A stretch of DNA of 29,396 bases, taken from the NCBI GenBank assembly GCA_002319925.1, contig DCFP01000046.1:39961-69356 (forward strand), in the 5' to 3' direction. The notes under the pieces were generated by a model that searched no databases, was not told where the DNA came from, and saw nothing but the letters and a program-made list of their open reading frames with translations. Below are positions 1 through 6,255 of the stretch, piece after piece (the first letter of the stretch is position 1; each line of letters opens with the position of its first letter). The DNA is from Holophagaceae bacterium UBA1801. Its GTDB lineage: Bacteria; Acidobacteriota; Holophagae; Holophagales; Holophagaceae. The position numbers and the translations under genes were made by a program.

Positions 1-25
1 AAGAAAAAGGAGGTCCGAAGGGCCT
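1..25 (+). other. Left copy of the att direct repeat (attL, truncated by window edge)
   Basis: These 25 bases are identical to 5395-5419, where they directly follow a tRNA 3' end and form the start of a terminator hairpin. The match probably continues leftward outside the window into the intact tRNA. Identity stops at base 26, exactly where the IS4-type element begins. An attL reading is inference; two unrelated copies of a common terminator would be the alternative, but the tRNA fragment at the right copy argues for integration. Confidence 0.6.
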
Positions 26-58
26 AATGCCGCTCAGTTAACGCTGAGCGGCATTTTT
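26..58 (+). terminator. Hairpin at the left IS tip, terminator-like
   Basis: A perfect 12-bp stem (26-37 with 44-55) with a 6-nt loop is followed by a short T run. It is built from the left inverted repeat and an inverted copy of itself. It would stop transcription from the adjacent tRNA or chromosome from entering the transposase gene, a common self-protection feature of insertion sequences. The inner arm also resembles the right IS end, so a remnant of a second abutting end is possible. Confidence 0.6.
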
Positions 59-60
59 CT

Positions 61-1440
61 ATGTACTTATTTCTAGAGATGTTGTACAAGCCAGCCATGG
101 CAACGACATCTCTTCTCGAGTTTGAACTGGACGCTGCATACAGCGGTTTTCCCATGGAGGGACTTCAGCGTCTGGGGGCTCATCTGCCGTTGGCCTGGAT
201 CGAGGAATCCTTGGCAGCCACGGGAACCGCGAGTATTCGCCGCCTTCGGCTGCCCGCGGAGCAGGTCGCGTGGCTGGTGATTGCGCTGGGTCTCTATCGC
301 CGCACCTCCATGTCGGAGGTGCTCGAGAAACTTGATCTGGCGCTTCCCAACGGATCTGCTTCCGCAGTCACGCGGGCCGGCATCTGTCAGGCACGACAGC
401 GCGTGGGTTCAGAGCCACTTGCACTCCTCTTCGAACGAACAGCTCAGGCTTGGTGCGCCCTCGATGCCCCTTCCTACCTGTGGAAGGGCCTGTCTTTGTG
501 GGCGATGGATGGCACGACGTTTCAAACACCCGACAGTCCGGAAAACCGTGCCTTCTTCGGCGCGCAGGGTTATGCCAGCGGGAAGGTCGCCAGCTATCCC
601 CAGGTGCGCGGTGTCAGCCTCACGGCCATCCCGACACGTTTGATCGCCGACATGGCCTTCGGTGCATACGACACGAACGAGATGCGATATGCCGAGGAAC
701 TCATTCCTCGCATTCCCGGCCATTCACTGACCGTCTTAGACAAAGGCTTCTTCTCGGCCGCCATCTTGATCGGTTTGACCGCAAGTGGTCAGAACCGCCA
801 CTTCCTCATTCCGGCCAGAAGCAATGCCAAGTGGGAAGTGATCTCAGGGACGCCGGAGGATAGCCTCGTGCGGATGAAGGTCTCGCCGCAAGCACGCGCC
901 AAGCATCCCGGCCTGCCGGAGAGGTGGGAAGCCCGAGCCATTTGCACGGTGCTGCCGGACGGACGCGAGCGCATCCTGCTGACCTCGCTGCTGGACAGCC
1001 GGACATTCAAGGCCGCCGACATCGCGGCCTGCTACCTGCGGCGCTGGGAGGTTAAAACCAGCTACCGGGAGTTGAAACAGACGATGCTGGGCGGACCACT
1101 GACCTTGCGCAGCCAGGATCCTGTTGACATCGCACAGGAGATCTGGGGCGCCCTGATCGCCTACAACCTCGTGCGCTTGGAACTGGCCAAGGCTGCCCTG
1201 GAGGCGAATGCTCAACCCACGGACCTGAGCTTCATCCGTGCCTTGCACTATATCCAGCTCGAATTGAGTTTCGCCGCCCTCCTGCAGGCTCCCGGAAATA
1301 TCCCCGGGAAACTTCATCGCCTGCGAGAACAGCTCAAAGAAGCCCTTCGAACGGAAAGGCGGGGACGACAATGTCCCCGCCTCGTCAAATCTCGCCCATC
1401 GCGTCACGACGTCCGGTTTGTCTTCAAAAAACCTAAGTGA
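61..1440 (+). CDS. IS4-family transposase, catalytic Glu apparently replaced by Lys
   Basis: This is a DDE transposase of the IS4 family (459 aa), with an N-terminal helical domain (residues about 15-120) followed by the DDE domain. The first Asp is D150 in WAMDGTTFQ and the second is D227 in VLDKGFF. The family signature Y-(2)-R-(3)-E-(6)-K aligns as Y325, R328, residue 332 and K339, but residue 332 is Lys (codon aaa at 1054-1056) where Glu is expected. A single G-to-A change from gaa would explain it, and the enzyme may be catalytically dead. The start is uncertain: an in-frame ATG at 97 (MATTSLLEFE) is an alternative, and neither has a strong ribosome binding site. The gene lies inside imperfect inverted repeats at the left edge of the island. 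Confidence 0.9.
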   Translation: MYLFLEMLYKPAMATTSLLEFELDAAYSGFPMEGLQRLGAHLPLAWIEESLAATGTASIRRLRLPAEQVAWLVIALGLYRRTSMSEVLEKLDLALPNGSASAVTRAGICQARQRVGSEPLALLFERTAQAWCALDAPSYLWKGLSLWAMDGTTFQTPDSPENRAFFGAQGYASGKVASYPQVRGVSLTAIPTRLIADMAFGAYDTNEMRYAEELIPRIPGHSLTVLDKGFFSAAILIGLTASGQNRHFLIPARSNAKWEVISGTPEDSLVRMKVSPQARAKHPGLPERWEARAICTVLPDGRERILLTSLLDSRTFKAADIAACYLRRWEVKTSYRELKQTMLGGPLTLRSQDPVDIAQEIWGALIAYNLVRLELAKAALEANAQPTDLSFIRALHYIQLELSFAALLQAPGNIPGKLHRLREQLKEALRTERRGRQCPRLVKSRPSRHDVRFVFKKPK

Positions 1441-1586
1441 GCAGCATTACCGGGCTTGGGAGGCTTTTCGCAGCCGTCGTTCGGCGTGCTTTCGGGTTAA
1501 CGAAGTGATCGTCGAATTTCATCTATCTGGGGAAGTCAATCCTTCGTGTGGCACCTACAATGTGATACAGATGGAGGACCAAGTGT

Positions 1587-2384
1587 ATGCCAGATGTTTG
1601 CGATATCTATTCCAAAGGAATAAAGAAGAAGCTTAAGAACTATTGGGCGGCGTGGCTGCCAACCACAAAGTTCGAGTTGGGTGACATTGGCATCCTAAAT
1701 GGACATTACTTTCAAAAGGTGAGTTCACTTGCCTCGCTGGAGATTCCATTTGATACCACTGCAGATGGCAGTCCGAGTCCGATCGAACTTGTTTCTACGT
1801 CTGGTGTCTCCATTAAGGTCAAGATCGCTGGTGAGACGAACGAGGCGTTCGCAAGCGTGCCTAAAGGTTCTGCGGGCCTCAAGATCGACTTCGGTTCCGA
1901 AGGTGCCTTTGTTGTGCAGTGCCCAGCTACGTTTGAACCCGCAATTTCAGACCCACTCAAACTTCAAAATAAAATCATCGACTTGTTTGAGAAAGGTCAA
2001 TGGCAGGCCGATTGGGTAGTCATCGTTCGATTGGTGACCGCTCCTTCTGCGACGATTTTGATCTCCAATTCAACAGCTGCGGGGCTTGAGCTCTCTTCGA
2101 CGGTTGAATTTTCTGCAGGTTTAGCCGATTTGGGCAGTGCAGGACTCGGACTCTCGCTCAAATCTCAAACCGGTGACATTTTCAAAATGCTTGGAGCCCA
2201 AGGTGTCACACCGTTTTTTCAGGTTGCCACGCTGAAGAGACGATTGTTTGGAGCCCCAAGGTTTACAACTAAATCGATGTTTGGCCTCGATCATTCAATC
2301 AAAAGCACCATCACTTCACAAGCCGAGGATCTCTATCTCGATGTTCTCCGGGACGAAGAGGTCGGAGCTATGTTACATGAGTAA
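1587..2384 (+). CDS. Uncharacterised 265-aa protein of the island
   Basis: I do not recognise a named family. The start is well supported by GGAGG at 1573-1577, nine bases before the ATG. The N-terminus is short, basic and helical (CDIYSKGIKKKLKNYW), followed by a motif-like stretch (FELGDIGILNG, residues about 29-39). The middle is rich in alternating hydrophobic, Ser, Thr and Gly residues and probably forms many beta strands (about 60-200), ending in a helical tail. There is no signal peptide and no clear membrane helix. It lies alone between the IS element and the three-gene cassette, separated from the cassette by 357 bases. A pore-forming or effector role in a defence island is conceivable from shape and place, but nothing in the sequence proves it. 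Confidence 0.8.
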   Translation: MPDVCDIYSKGIKKKLKNYWAAWLPTTKFELGDIGILNGHYFQKVSSLASLEIPFDTTADGSPSPIELVSTSGVSIKVKIAGETNEAFASVPKGSAGLKIDFGSEGAFVVQCPATFEPAISDPLKLQNKIIDLFEKGQWQADWVVIVRLVTAPSATILISNSTAAGLELSSTVEFSAGLADLGSAGLGLSLKSQTGDIFKMLGAQGVTPFFQVATLKRRLFGAPRFTTKSMFGLDHSIKSTITSQAEDLYLDVLRDEEVGAMLHE

Positions 2385-2741
2385 GTAACATAGAAGTAGC
2401 GAGCACCTGAGCGCGAGAAGCTCTACAATCAGCATTGATCGCTAGGCTTAGAATTTGACAACCGCTCCTGGCTTCACTAATGATCCACCTCAGAAGACCG
2501 CCAAGCCTCCGGATTGAAAATGGAGGTACCAATCGTAGAACTGGACGCTTGTCGTGGTTCAAGATTTGGCTGTAGGATTGCGCTATGCCCACTTCTAATA
2601 AATTTCAAGATTTTCTCCTGGTTTGGAATATTAGTAATCAGGGTGTTTGCGGAATCAGGGAATGGCAAGATTTTTGATAGTCACCCTTGGAGCTAAATCT
2701 CTTCGACACCATTTTCGGTTTCTGACATTTCAGGAGGTCGC
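2385..2741. other. 357-base intergenic stretch inside the island
   Basis: I find no convincing gene here. A 60-codon open frame at 2514-2696 has no ribosome binding site and an unremarkable composition. A TTGACA at 2455-2460 has no good -10 partner at normal spacing. The 8-mer caagattt occurs three times (2560, 2606, 2666), spaced 46 and 60 bases, which may be chance in A+T-rich DNA. The promoter of the downstream three-gene cassette should lie in this stretch. Confidence 0.5.
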
Positions 2742-3224
2742 ATGGAAATGCAAACGATCGACTCTTCGCGAAGACAAATGAGCGGTGGACAGGCTAGATT
2801 TCGAGTTCTCGATCCGGAGTTGCCAATATTGGCAGCTCGCGCAGCAATTCAATTCGATAGGATAATTGCGGGTCGACCGATTGTGCCAGGCGGGACAGAT
2901 GACATAAAAAAACTAGCAGGTTTATTCTCAACCCCCGGATATGAAAATGCCGCTGGAAACCAATTAAAATCAATGATAGACCCTGTATCGGTGGACGTAT
3001 TTACACGCGCATACTCACAGTCCATTGGTGCCAAATTACAATCTTGGAACGATTTAAAAAATGCCTTGCAGAAGGTTGTAGAATTATTGAATAAAAAGGA
3101 AGTAGATAATTCCAAGGAACAGTTAAATGCTTTACGAGATTTTTGCATACACCTGTCTGACTATTCCGCATCGCAACGATTTGCTGTAATGGGTCGCACC
3201 CCTAAGCCATCATTCAGTCGATAG
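2742..3224 (+). CDS. Uncharacterised 160-aa protein, first gene of cassette
   Basis: I recognise no family. The start is strongly supported: AGGAGGT ends three bases before the ATG. The first 50 residues are mixed and the remainder (about 55-150) looks alpha-helical, with a charged amphipathic stretch (KNALQKVVELLNKKEVDNSK) that could pair with a partner. There is no signal peptide or membrane segment. It ends 12 bases before the zinc-peptidase gene, so the two are almost certainly co-transcribed. It may be a substrate, inhibitor or adaptor of the peptidase; this is inference from position alone. Its base composition is much richer in A+T than the chromosome to the right, consistent with transfer. 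Confidence 0.75.
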   Translation: MEMQTIDSSRRQMSGGQARFRVLDPELPILAARAAIQFDRIIAGRPIVPGGTDDIKKLAGLFSTPGYENAAGNQLKSMIDPVSVDVFTRAYSQSIGAKLQSWNDLKNALQKVVELLNKKEVDNSKEQLNALRDFCIHLSDYSASQRFAVMGRTPKPSFSR

Positions 3225-3236
3225 TGCGGGATTGTA

Positions 3237-4475
3237 ATGAGTCGCCTTCTTGATCGGACTAAAAAAAAGATCAAATCTGTAATCAAGCTAATCGATAAAA
3301 TTAAGTCAATTAATTTTCCATATACAGATTCTAATGAAGCTTTAAATTATGTAAGAGAAAGGTTTATTAAAGAAAATGATTTTTTAAATCAACTCGATGA
3401 CAGCGATTCCTTAATTGTAATTCAGCCATATTGTCAACGCTCGATTGAGCTTTGTGATAAATATTTACCAGTATTAGGTTATATTGAAAGGTCCGCGGAT
3501 CTGGATGGAGCAGTAGAGCTTCATGGACCAATGCTTAGAATAACGCATAAGGCAATTGATAAAAACGCAAAGCTTATTATATCGTCTGAATGGTATTTTT
3601 CTCCCTTTACAGCCTTGGTTGATGATCTAAATGCTCAAGGATTTGTAATGGTGGGCATGCCTTGCTCCGATGCGTCGAATGCATTGATTGCGCCTGCTTC
3701 CGGGCATGAGCTTGGACATAATATTTGGTATAAAGAAAATTTAAATGCAGAATTCGAGAAATCGGTAAGAGAGATATTTTGCACACAGGTAAAATCTGAT
3801 TGGGAATACTGGAAGAAATCGATGCCTTTTGAATTAGAAGCATTAGAGGATGGTTTTGCAATCGGAATGTACTTCGCCACTCCACTCGAGTGGGCGATGC
3901 TACAGTGCGAAGAGGTGTTTTGCGACTTTGTGGCATTATTGCTATTTAGGGAATCCTATCTTCATACATTTGAATATTTACTAGCACCAGGCGATAAGGA
4001 CAGAACCAATTTCAATTATCCGAGCCTTCACACCCGTGCTACCTTGATGGAAAAGGCTTCTTTAGATGCAAAAATCGATGTTCCGGAAAAATTTGTAAAT
4101 GGATTCGTTCAATCAACTTCTTGTTCTGATGATCCGAATTTTAAGCAAAGTCAAATATCGGATAAAGTTTGTTTTGATTTATGGGAACAGTTATACAAAA
4201 GAGCTGCGGAATTTTTGGAAAAACGCGGATTGCTTTTACATGATAAGGATGACGTGGAGAGGAATATACAAGATTTTAAACTTGTTATTCCGGCACGAAA
4301 TAATAAAAGTATCGTAAATATCATAAATGCTGCTTGGCGCATTGCTAATAGCGATATAAATTTTTTGACAGAAAACTATCCTAAAATTGATAGCGATAGG
4401 GATGCTGTACTTAATGAATTGATGCTTAAATCATTCGAAGTTTTTGAAATAGAACAAAGGCTCAGAAAATCATGA
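3237..4475 (+). CDS. Predicted zinc metallopeptidase (HExxH), 412 aa
   Basis: The motif HELGH at residues 157-161 (SGHELGHNIWY) is a classical HExxH zinc site, with H157 and H161 as ligands and E158 as the catalytic base. A downstream E226-x3-D230 (EEVFCDF) has the gluzincin ExxxD pattern and could give the third ligand. The first 60 residues are very basic and helical, and the C-terminal 150 residues look helical and charged. There is no signal peptide, so it should act in the cytoplasm. The exact peptidase family is not recognised. The gene is strikingly A+T-rich. It follows the 160-aa gene after 12 bases, and its TGA overlaps the ATG of the dCTP-deaminase-like gene (ATGA), so the three form one transcriptional unit. 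A cytosolic metallopeptidase beside a nucleotide enzyme on an island suggests a stress or anti-phage role, which is inference. Confidence 0.82.
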   Translation: MSRLLDRTKKKIKSVIKLIDKIKSINFPYTDSNEALNYVRERFIKENDFLNQLDDSDSLIVIQPYCQRSIELCDKYLPVLGYIERSADLDGAVELHGPMLRITHKAIDKNAKLIISSEWYFSPFTALVDDLNAQGFVMVGMPCSDASNALIAPASGHELGHNIWYKENLNAEFEKSVREIFCTQVKSDWEYWKKSMPFELEALEDGFAIGMYFATPLEWAMLQCEEVFCDFVALLLFRESYLHTFEYLLAPGDKDRTNFNYPSLHTRATLMEKASLDAKIDVPEKFVNGFVQSTSCSDDPNFKQSQISDKVCFDLWEQLYKRAAEFLEKRGLLLHDKDDVERNIQDFKLVIPARNNKSIVNIINAAWRIANSDINFLTENYPKIDSDRDAVLNELMLKSFEVFEIEQRLRKS

Positions 4476-5095
4476 TTTATAACAGCAACTGGATTGCGAA
4501 AGAAATCGAGTCACCAACAGATGAAAAAGATCCTTTAGTGATTTTACCGGGCCCTTCCCTAGAGAAATTAAGCAACTCTGGGGCGGCATCAATCGATCTT
4601 CGGTTAGGAACTTGGTTTGTCAGCATGAAAACCAGTCGACATGGAATTATGGATATTTACAATCAACAAGATGAGGCTCCGCCGGAAACAAGTATCACTG
4701 ATAAACATTATGTGCAACTCGGTAATCCCTATATAATACACCCTAATTGTTTCGTACTGGCTGCCACCCTTGAATGGGTAAGAATGCCCAAATTTATAGC
4801 AGGGTATGTTACAGGTAAATCGTCATGGGGAAGACGGGGCCTTGTGATAGAAACCGCCCCTGGCGTCCATCCAGGATTCTCGGGTTGTTTGACACTTGAG
4901 ATTGCAAACGTCGGAGAAGTGCCAATAAAGTTGATCCCAGGAACCCCAATATGCCAATTATTCTTCCACGGAATTAAAGGAGATCATTCCAAAGCGGATC
5001 AAAGCTCTTTTATTGGTCAGAGGCAACCTGTCCTTGGGAAAGTGATGTTGGATGAATTTGTGCAAAAAATGATGGTCGTGACTTCGAAAACCTAG
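4472..5095 (+). CDS. dCTP deaminase / dUTPase-family protein
   Basis: The 207-aa protein matches the Dcd/dUTPase fold. ASIDLRLG (39-46) is a typical N-terminal family motif, KSSWGRRG (116-123) carries the conserved Ser and Arg (R121, compare R115 of E. coli Dcd), and HPGFSGCLTLE ends in E143, which aligns with the catalytic E138 of E. coli Dcd. PGTPICQLFF (156-165) is the usual following strand. The residues needed to deaminate dCTP to dUTP therefore appear present. It overlaps the peptidase gene by four bases. It lies on an island among unknowns rather than with housekeeping genes. dCTP deaminases can act in phage defence by depleting dCTP, which makes that the leading guess. It could instead be a dUTP pyrophosphatase or a bifunctional enzyme. 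Confidence 0.88.
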   Translation: MIYNSNWIAKEIESPTDEKDPLVILPGPSLEKLSNSGAASIDLRLGTWFVSMKTSRHGIMDIYNQQDEAPPETSITDKHYVQLGNPYIIHPNCFVLAATLEWVRMPKFIAGYVTGKSSWGRRGLVIETAPGVHPGFSGCLTLEIANVGEVPIKLIPGTPICQLFFHGIKGDHSKADQSSFIGQRQPVLGKVMLDEFVQKMMVVTSKT

Positions 5096-5224
5096 ACATC
5101 TCTAACTTGATTCGACTGCACGGCCTGAAGTCGAGCTTAGAAACTAAGGCAATAGGGACATTGAAATTTCTTACAAACAATAAATCTATCAGAAATTGCA
5201 TTCGGTGGTGCGAGCCATGACGCC

Positions 5225-5338
5225 GCGACAGCTTATGCTTCCTTTCCTGCACGAAGCGACAATTTATGGTTCCCGGAAGAGGTCATTTGAGTCTGCAATC
5301 CCTAGTTCGCGCCAGGAAAAACGACAAATTATGCTTCC
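5225..5338 (+). repeat. Three 18-nt direct repeats next to attR
   Basis: The copies start at 5225 (gcgacagcttatgcttcc), 5256 (gcgacaatttatggttcc) and 5321 (acgacaaattatgcttcc), with consensus gcgacaNNttatgcttcc. Their spacing of 31 and 65 bases is close to whole helical turns. Repeats of this kind just inside an attachment site are often arm-type integrase or excisionase sites; that role is inferred. Confidence 0.6.
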
Positions 5339-5367
5339 TTGTGGCGACTATTTTTGATTCACGGCAT

Positions 5368-5419
5368 AAGTTCGAATCTTCTCGTGCCGACCAAAAGAAA
5401 AAGGAGGTCCGAAGGGCCT
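5368..5419 (+). other. attR: displaced tRNA 3' end (probably tRNA-Pro) plus shared repeat
   Basis: Bases 5368-5393 read as the T arm (aagTTCGAATctt), the 3' acceptor strand (cgtgccg), the discriminator A and an encoded CCA. No anticodon or D arm precedes them, so this is only a tRNA tail. The acceptor and discriminator suit bacterial tRNA-Pro. Bases 5395-5419 repeat exactly at 1-25. The interpretation is an element integrated into the 3' end of tRNA-Pro, with the functional gene just left of the window. Confidence 0.65.
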
Positions 5420-5431
5420 CCTTTCTCTTTT
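5400..5431 (+). terminator. Rho-independent terminator of the original tRNA
   Basis: An 11-bp stem with one G-U pair (5400-5410 with 5414-5424), a GAA loop and a ctctttt tail form a standard intrinsic terminator seven bases after the tRNA CCA. The left copy keeps only the start of this structure before the IS element interrupts it. Confidence 0.8.
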
Positions 5432-5663
5432 GAACGACCGGATTCGAACTTCGGAACGATGATGGCGCGCAGGCTGATGCGGGCCGCATCGGCGGACCGT
5501 TACGGCCCTCACCCTTCGGGCGGCAATCGGCTTCGCCGATTCCGTCCAATCCTCCATCCACTTCATTTCTGTCGGATGGTGGGCCAGCGCAGAACGCACT
5601 GCGTCCGAAGAGGGAGGCCCGTGCTCAGCCAGCGTCGTGGTGTGAAGCCTTTGGGTCAACCGT

Positions 5664-6149
5664 TTACTGCGGCAGTACCACGGAATCAATGACGTGGATG
5701 ACCCCATTTGAAGCCAAGATGTCCGCCGCGATGACCTTGGCGCCGTTCACCTTCACTCCATTGCGTGTGTCGAAAGTCAGTGATTGTCCCTGCACAGTCT
5801 TGGCAGAGGTGAGCCCTGCCACGTCCTTGGCCATCACGCGGCCTGGCACAACGTGGTAGGTGAGGACGGCCCGAAGCTTGGGAATGTCCTTCAGGAGACC
5901 TTCCACAGTCCCTGCGGGGAGTTTGGCGAAAGCCTCATCGGTGGGCGCAAAGACCGTGAAGGGACCGGGGCCCTTGAGGGTTTCCGCAAGGCCAGCAGCC
6001 TGGATGGCAGCCACCAGGGTCTTGAAGGAGCCAGCGGAAGTGGCGGTGTCCACGATGTCGGGTTGGGCGGGAAGAGCCGTAGGCGCGGCCACGAGAGCAG
6101 GAGCGGACAGTAGAAGGGCCAGAGTGGGAACGGCAAAACGGTGGGTCAT
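5664..6149 (-). CDS. Secreted FAS1 (fasciclin) domain protein
   Basis: The 161-aa protein has a signal peptide (about residues 1-21, MTHRFAVPTLALLLSAPALV) and a single FAS1 domain (about 30-161). Both hallmark segments are present: GPFTVFAPTDEAFAKLP (H1) and NGVIHVIDSVVLP (H2) at the C-terminus, with the central YHVVPG. FAS1 proteins are exported and usually act in adhesion or binding at the cell surface; the ligand is unknown here. The start at 6149 is chosen over an upstream in-frame ATG because a Shine-Dalgarno (ggag) lies six bases before it and the signal peptide then begins properly. It lies downstream of the CarH-like regulator on the same strand with about 106 bases between, which contain a dyad, so it may be a regulatory target. 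Confidence 0.92.
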   Translation of the reverse strand: MTHRFAVPTLALLLSAPALVAAPTALPAQPDIVDTATSAGSFKTLVAAIQAAGLAETLKGPGPFTVFAPTDEAFAKLPAGTVEGLLKDIPKLRAVLTYHVVPGRVMAKDVAGLTSAKTVQGQSLTFDTRNGVKVNGAKVIAADILASNGVIHVIDSVVLPQ

Positions 6150-6210
6150 GGGGAACTCCAGGGAGTAGCGGCATCGGCCGGTATGTCTTGGAGTCCGAGG
6201 GGAAGAAAAG

Positions 6211-6232
6211 TGTTTAAGAAAAATTTTAAACA
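6211..6232. promoter_or_regulatory. Dyad upstream of the FAS1 gene, candidate operator
   Basis: The inverted repeat tgtttaa-N8-ttaaaca is perfect over seven bases per arm. It sits 62-83 bases before the FAS1 start in an A+T-rich patch that probably holds the promoter. Binding by the neighbouring MerR/B12 regulator is plausible but inferred. Confidence 0.4.
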
Positions 6233-6255
6233 AAATCTGGACAAACTAAAATCTC

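Larger units (their letters stand above)
26..1448 (+). mobile_element. IS4-family insertion sequence
   Basis: The element is about 1.42 kb, with one transposase gene filling almost its whole length. The left tip (26-37, aatgccgctcag) and the right tip (1437-1448, gtgagcagcatt) are imperfect inverted repeats matching at 10 of 12 positions; the next outer base pair (t25/a1449) also matches. The right repeat overlaps the transposase stop codon. I see no target-site duplication: the bases outside the two ends differ. Either one flank has been lost by deletion, or the element marks a recombination junction of the island. Confidence 0.75.
5096..5663. other. Intergenic stretch with the right island boundary
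   Basis: No gene is supported. From left to right it holds a weak dyad at 5112-5134 (tcgact/agtcga), three copies of an 18-nt repeat, the displaced tRNA 3' end with its terminator, and chromosomal sequence with compact hairpins (for example 5525-5541, a 7-bp stem with a TTC loop). A 24-base segment at 5476-5499 recurs, inverted and with one mismatch, inside the MITE-like element at 20632-20655. Open frames here appear to be by-products of tRNA T-arm sequence and palindromes. Confidence 0.6.

Noticed and set aside
1418..1636. 72-codon frame overlapping the IS transposase end
   Set aside because: It starts inside the transposase gene, spans the IS right end and overlaps the well-supported start at 1587. 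There is no ribosome site.
1587..2384. Bacterial gasdermin identity for the 265-aa protein
   Set aside because: Size and island context fit loosely, but I see none of the gasdermin N-terminal features such as the early Cys context, and no caspase-like partner is adjacent.
5361..5393. A functional tRNA gene
   Set aside because: Only the T arm, acceptor 3' strand and CCA are present; no anticodon or D arm lies upstream.
5435..5460. A second tRNA tail on the minus strand
   Set aside because: It contains a ttcgaat-like core, but the would-be T stem does not pair and there is no CCA or acceptor strand.
5283..5707. Overlapping frames on both strands around the tRNA fragment
   Set aside because: Their translations come from tRNA T-arm and terminator palindromes and show no protein-like pattern.
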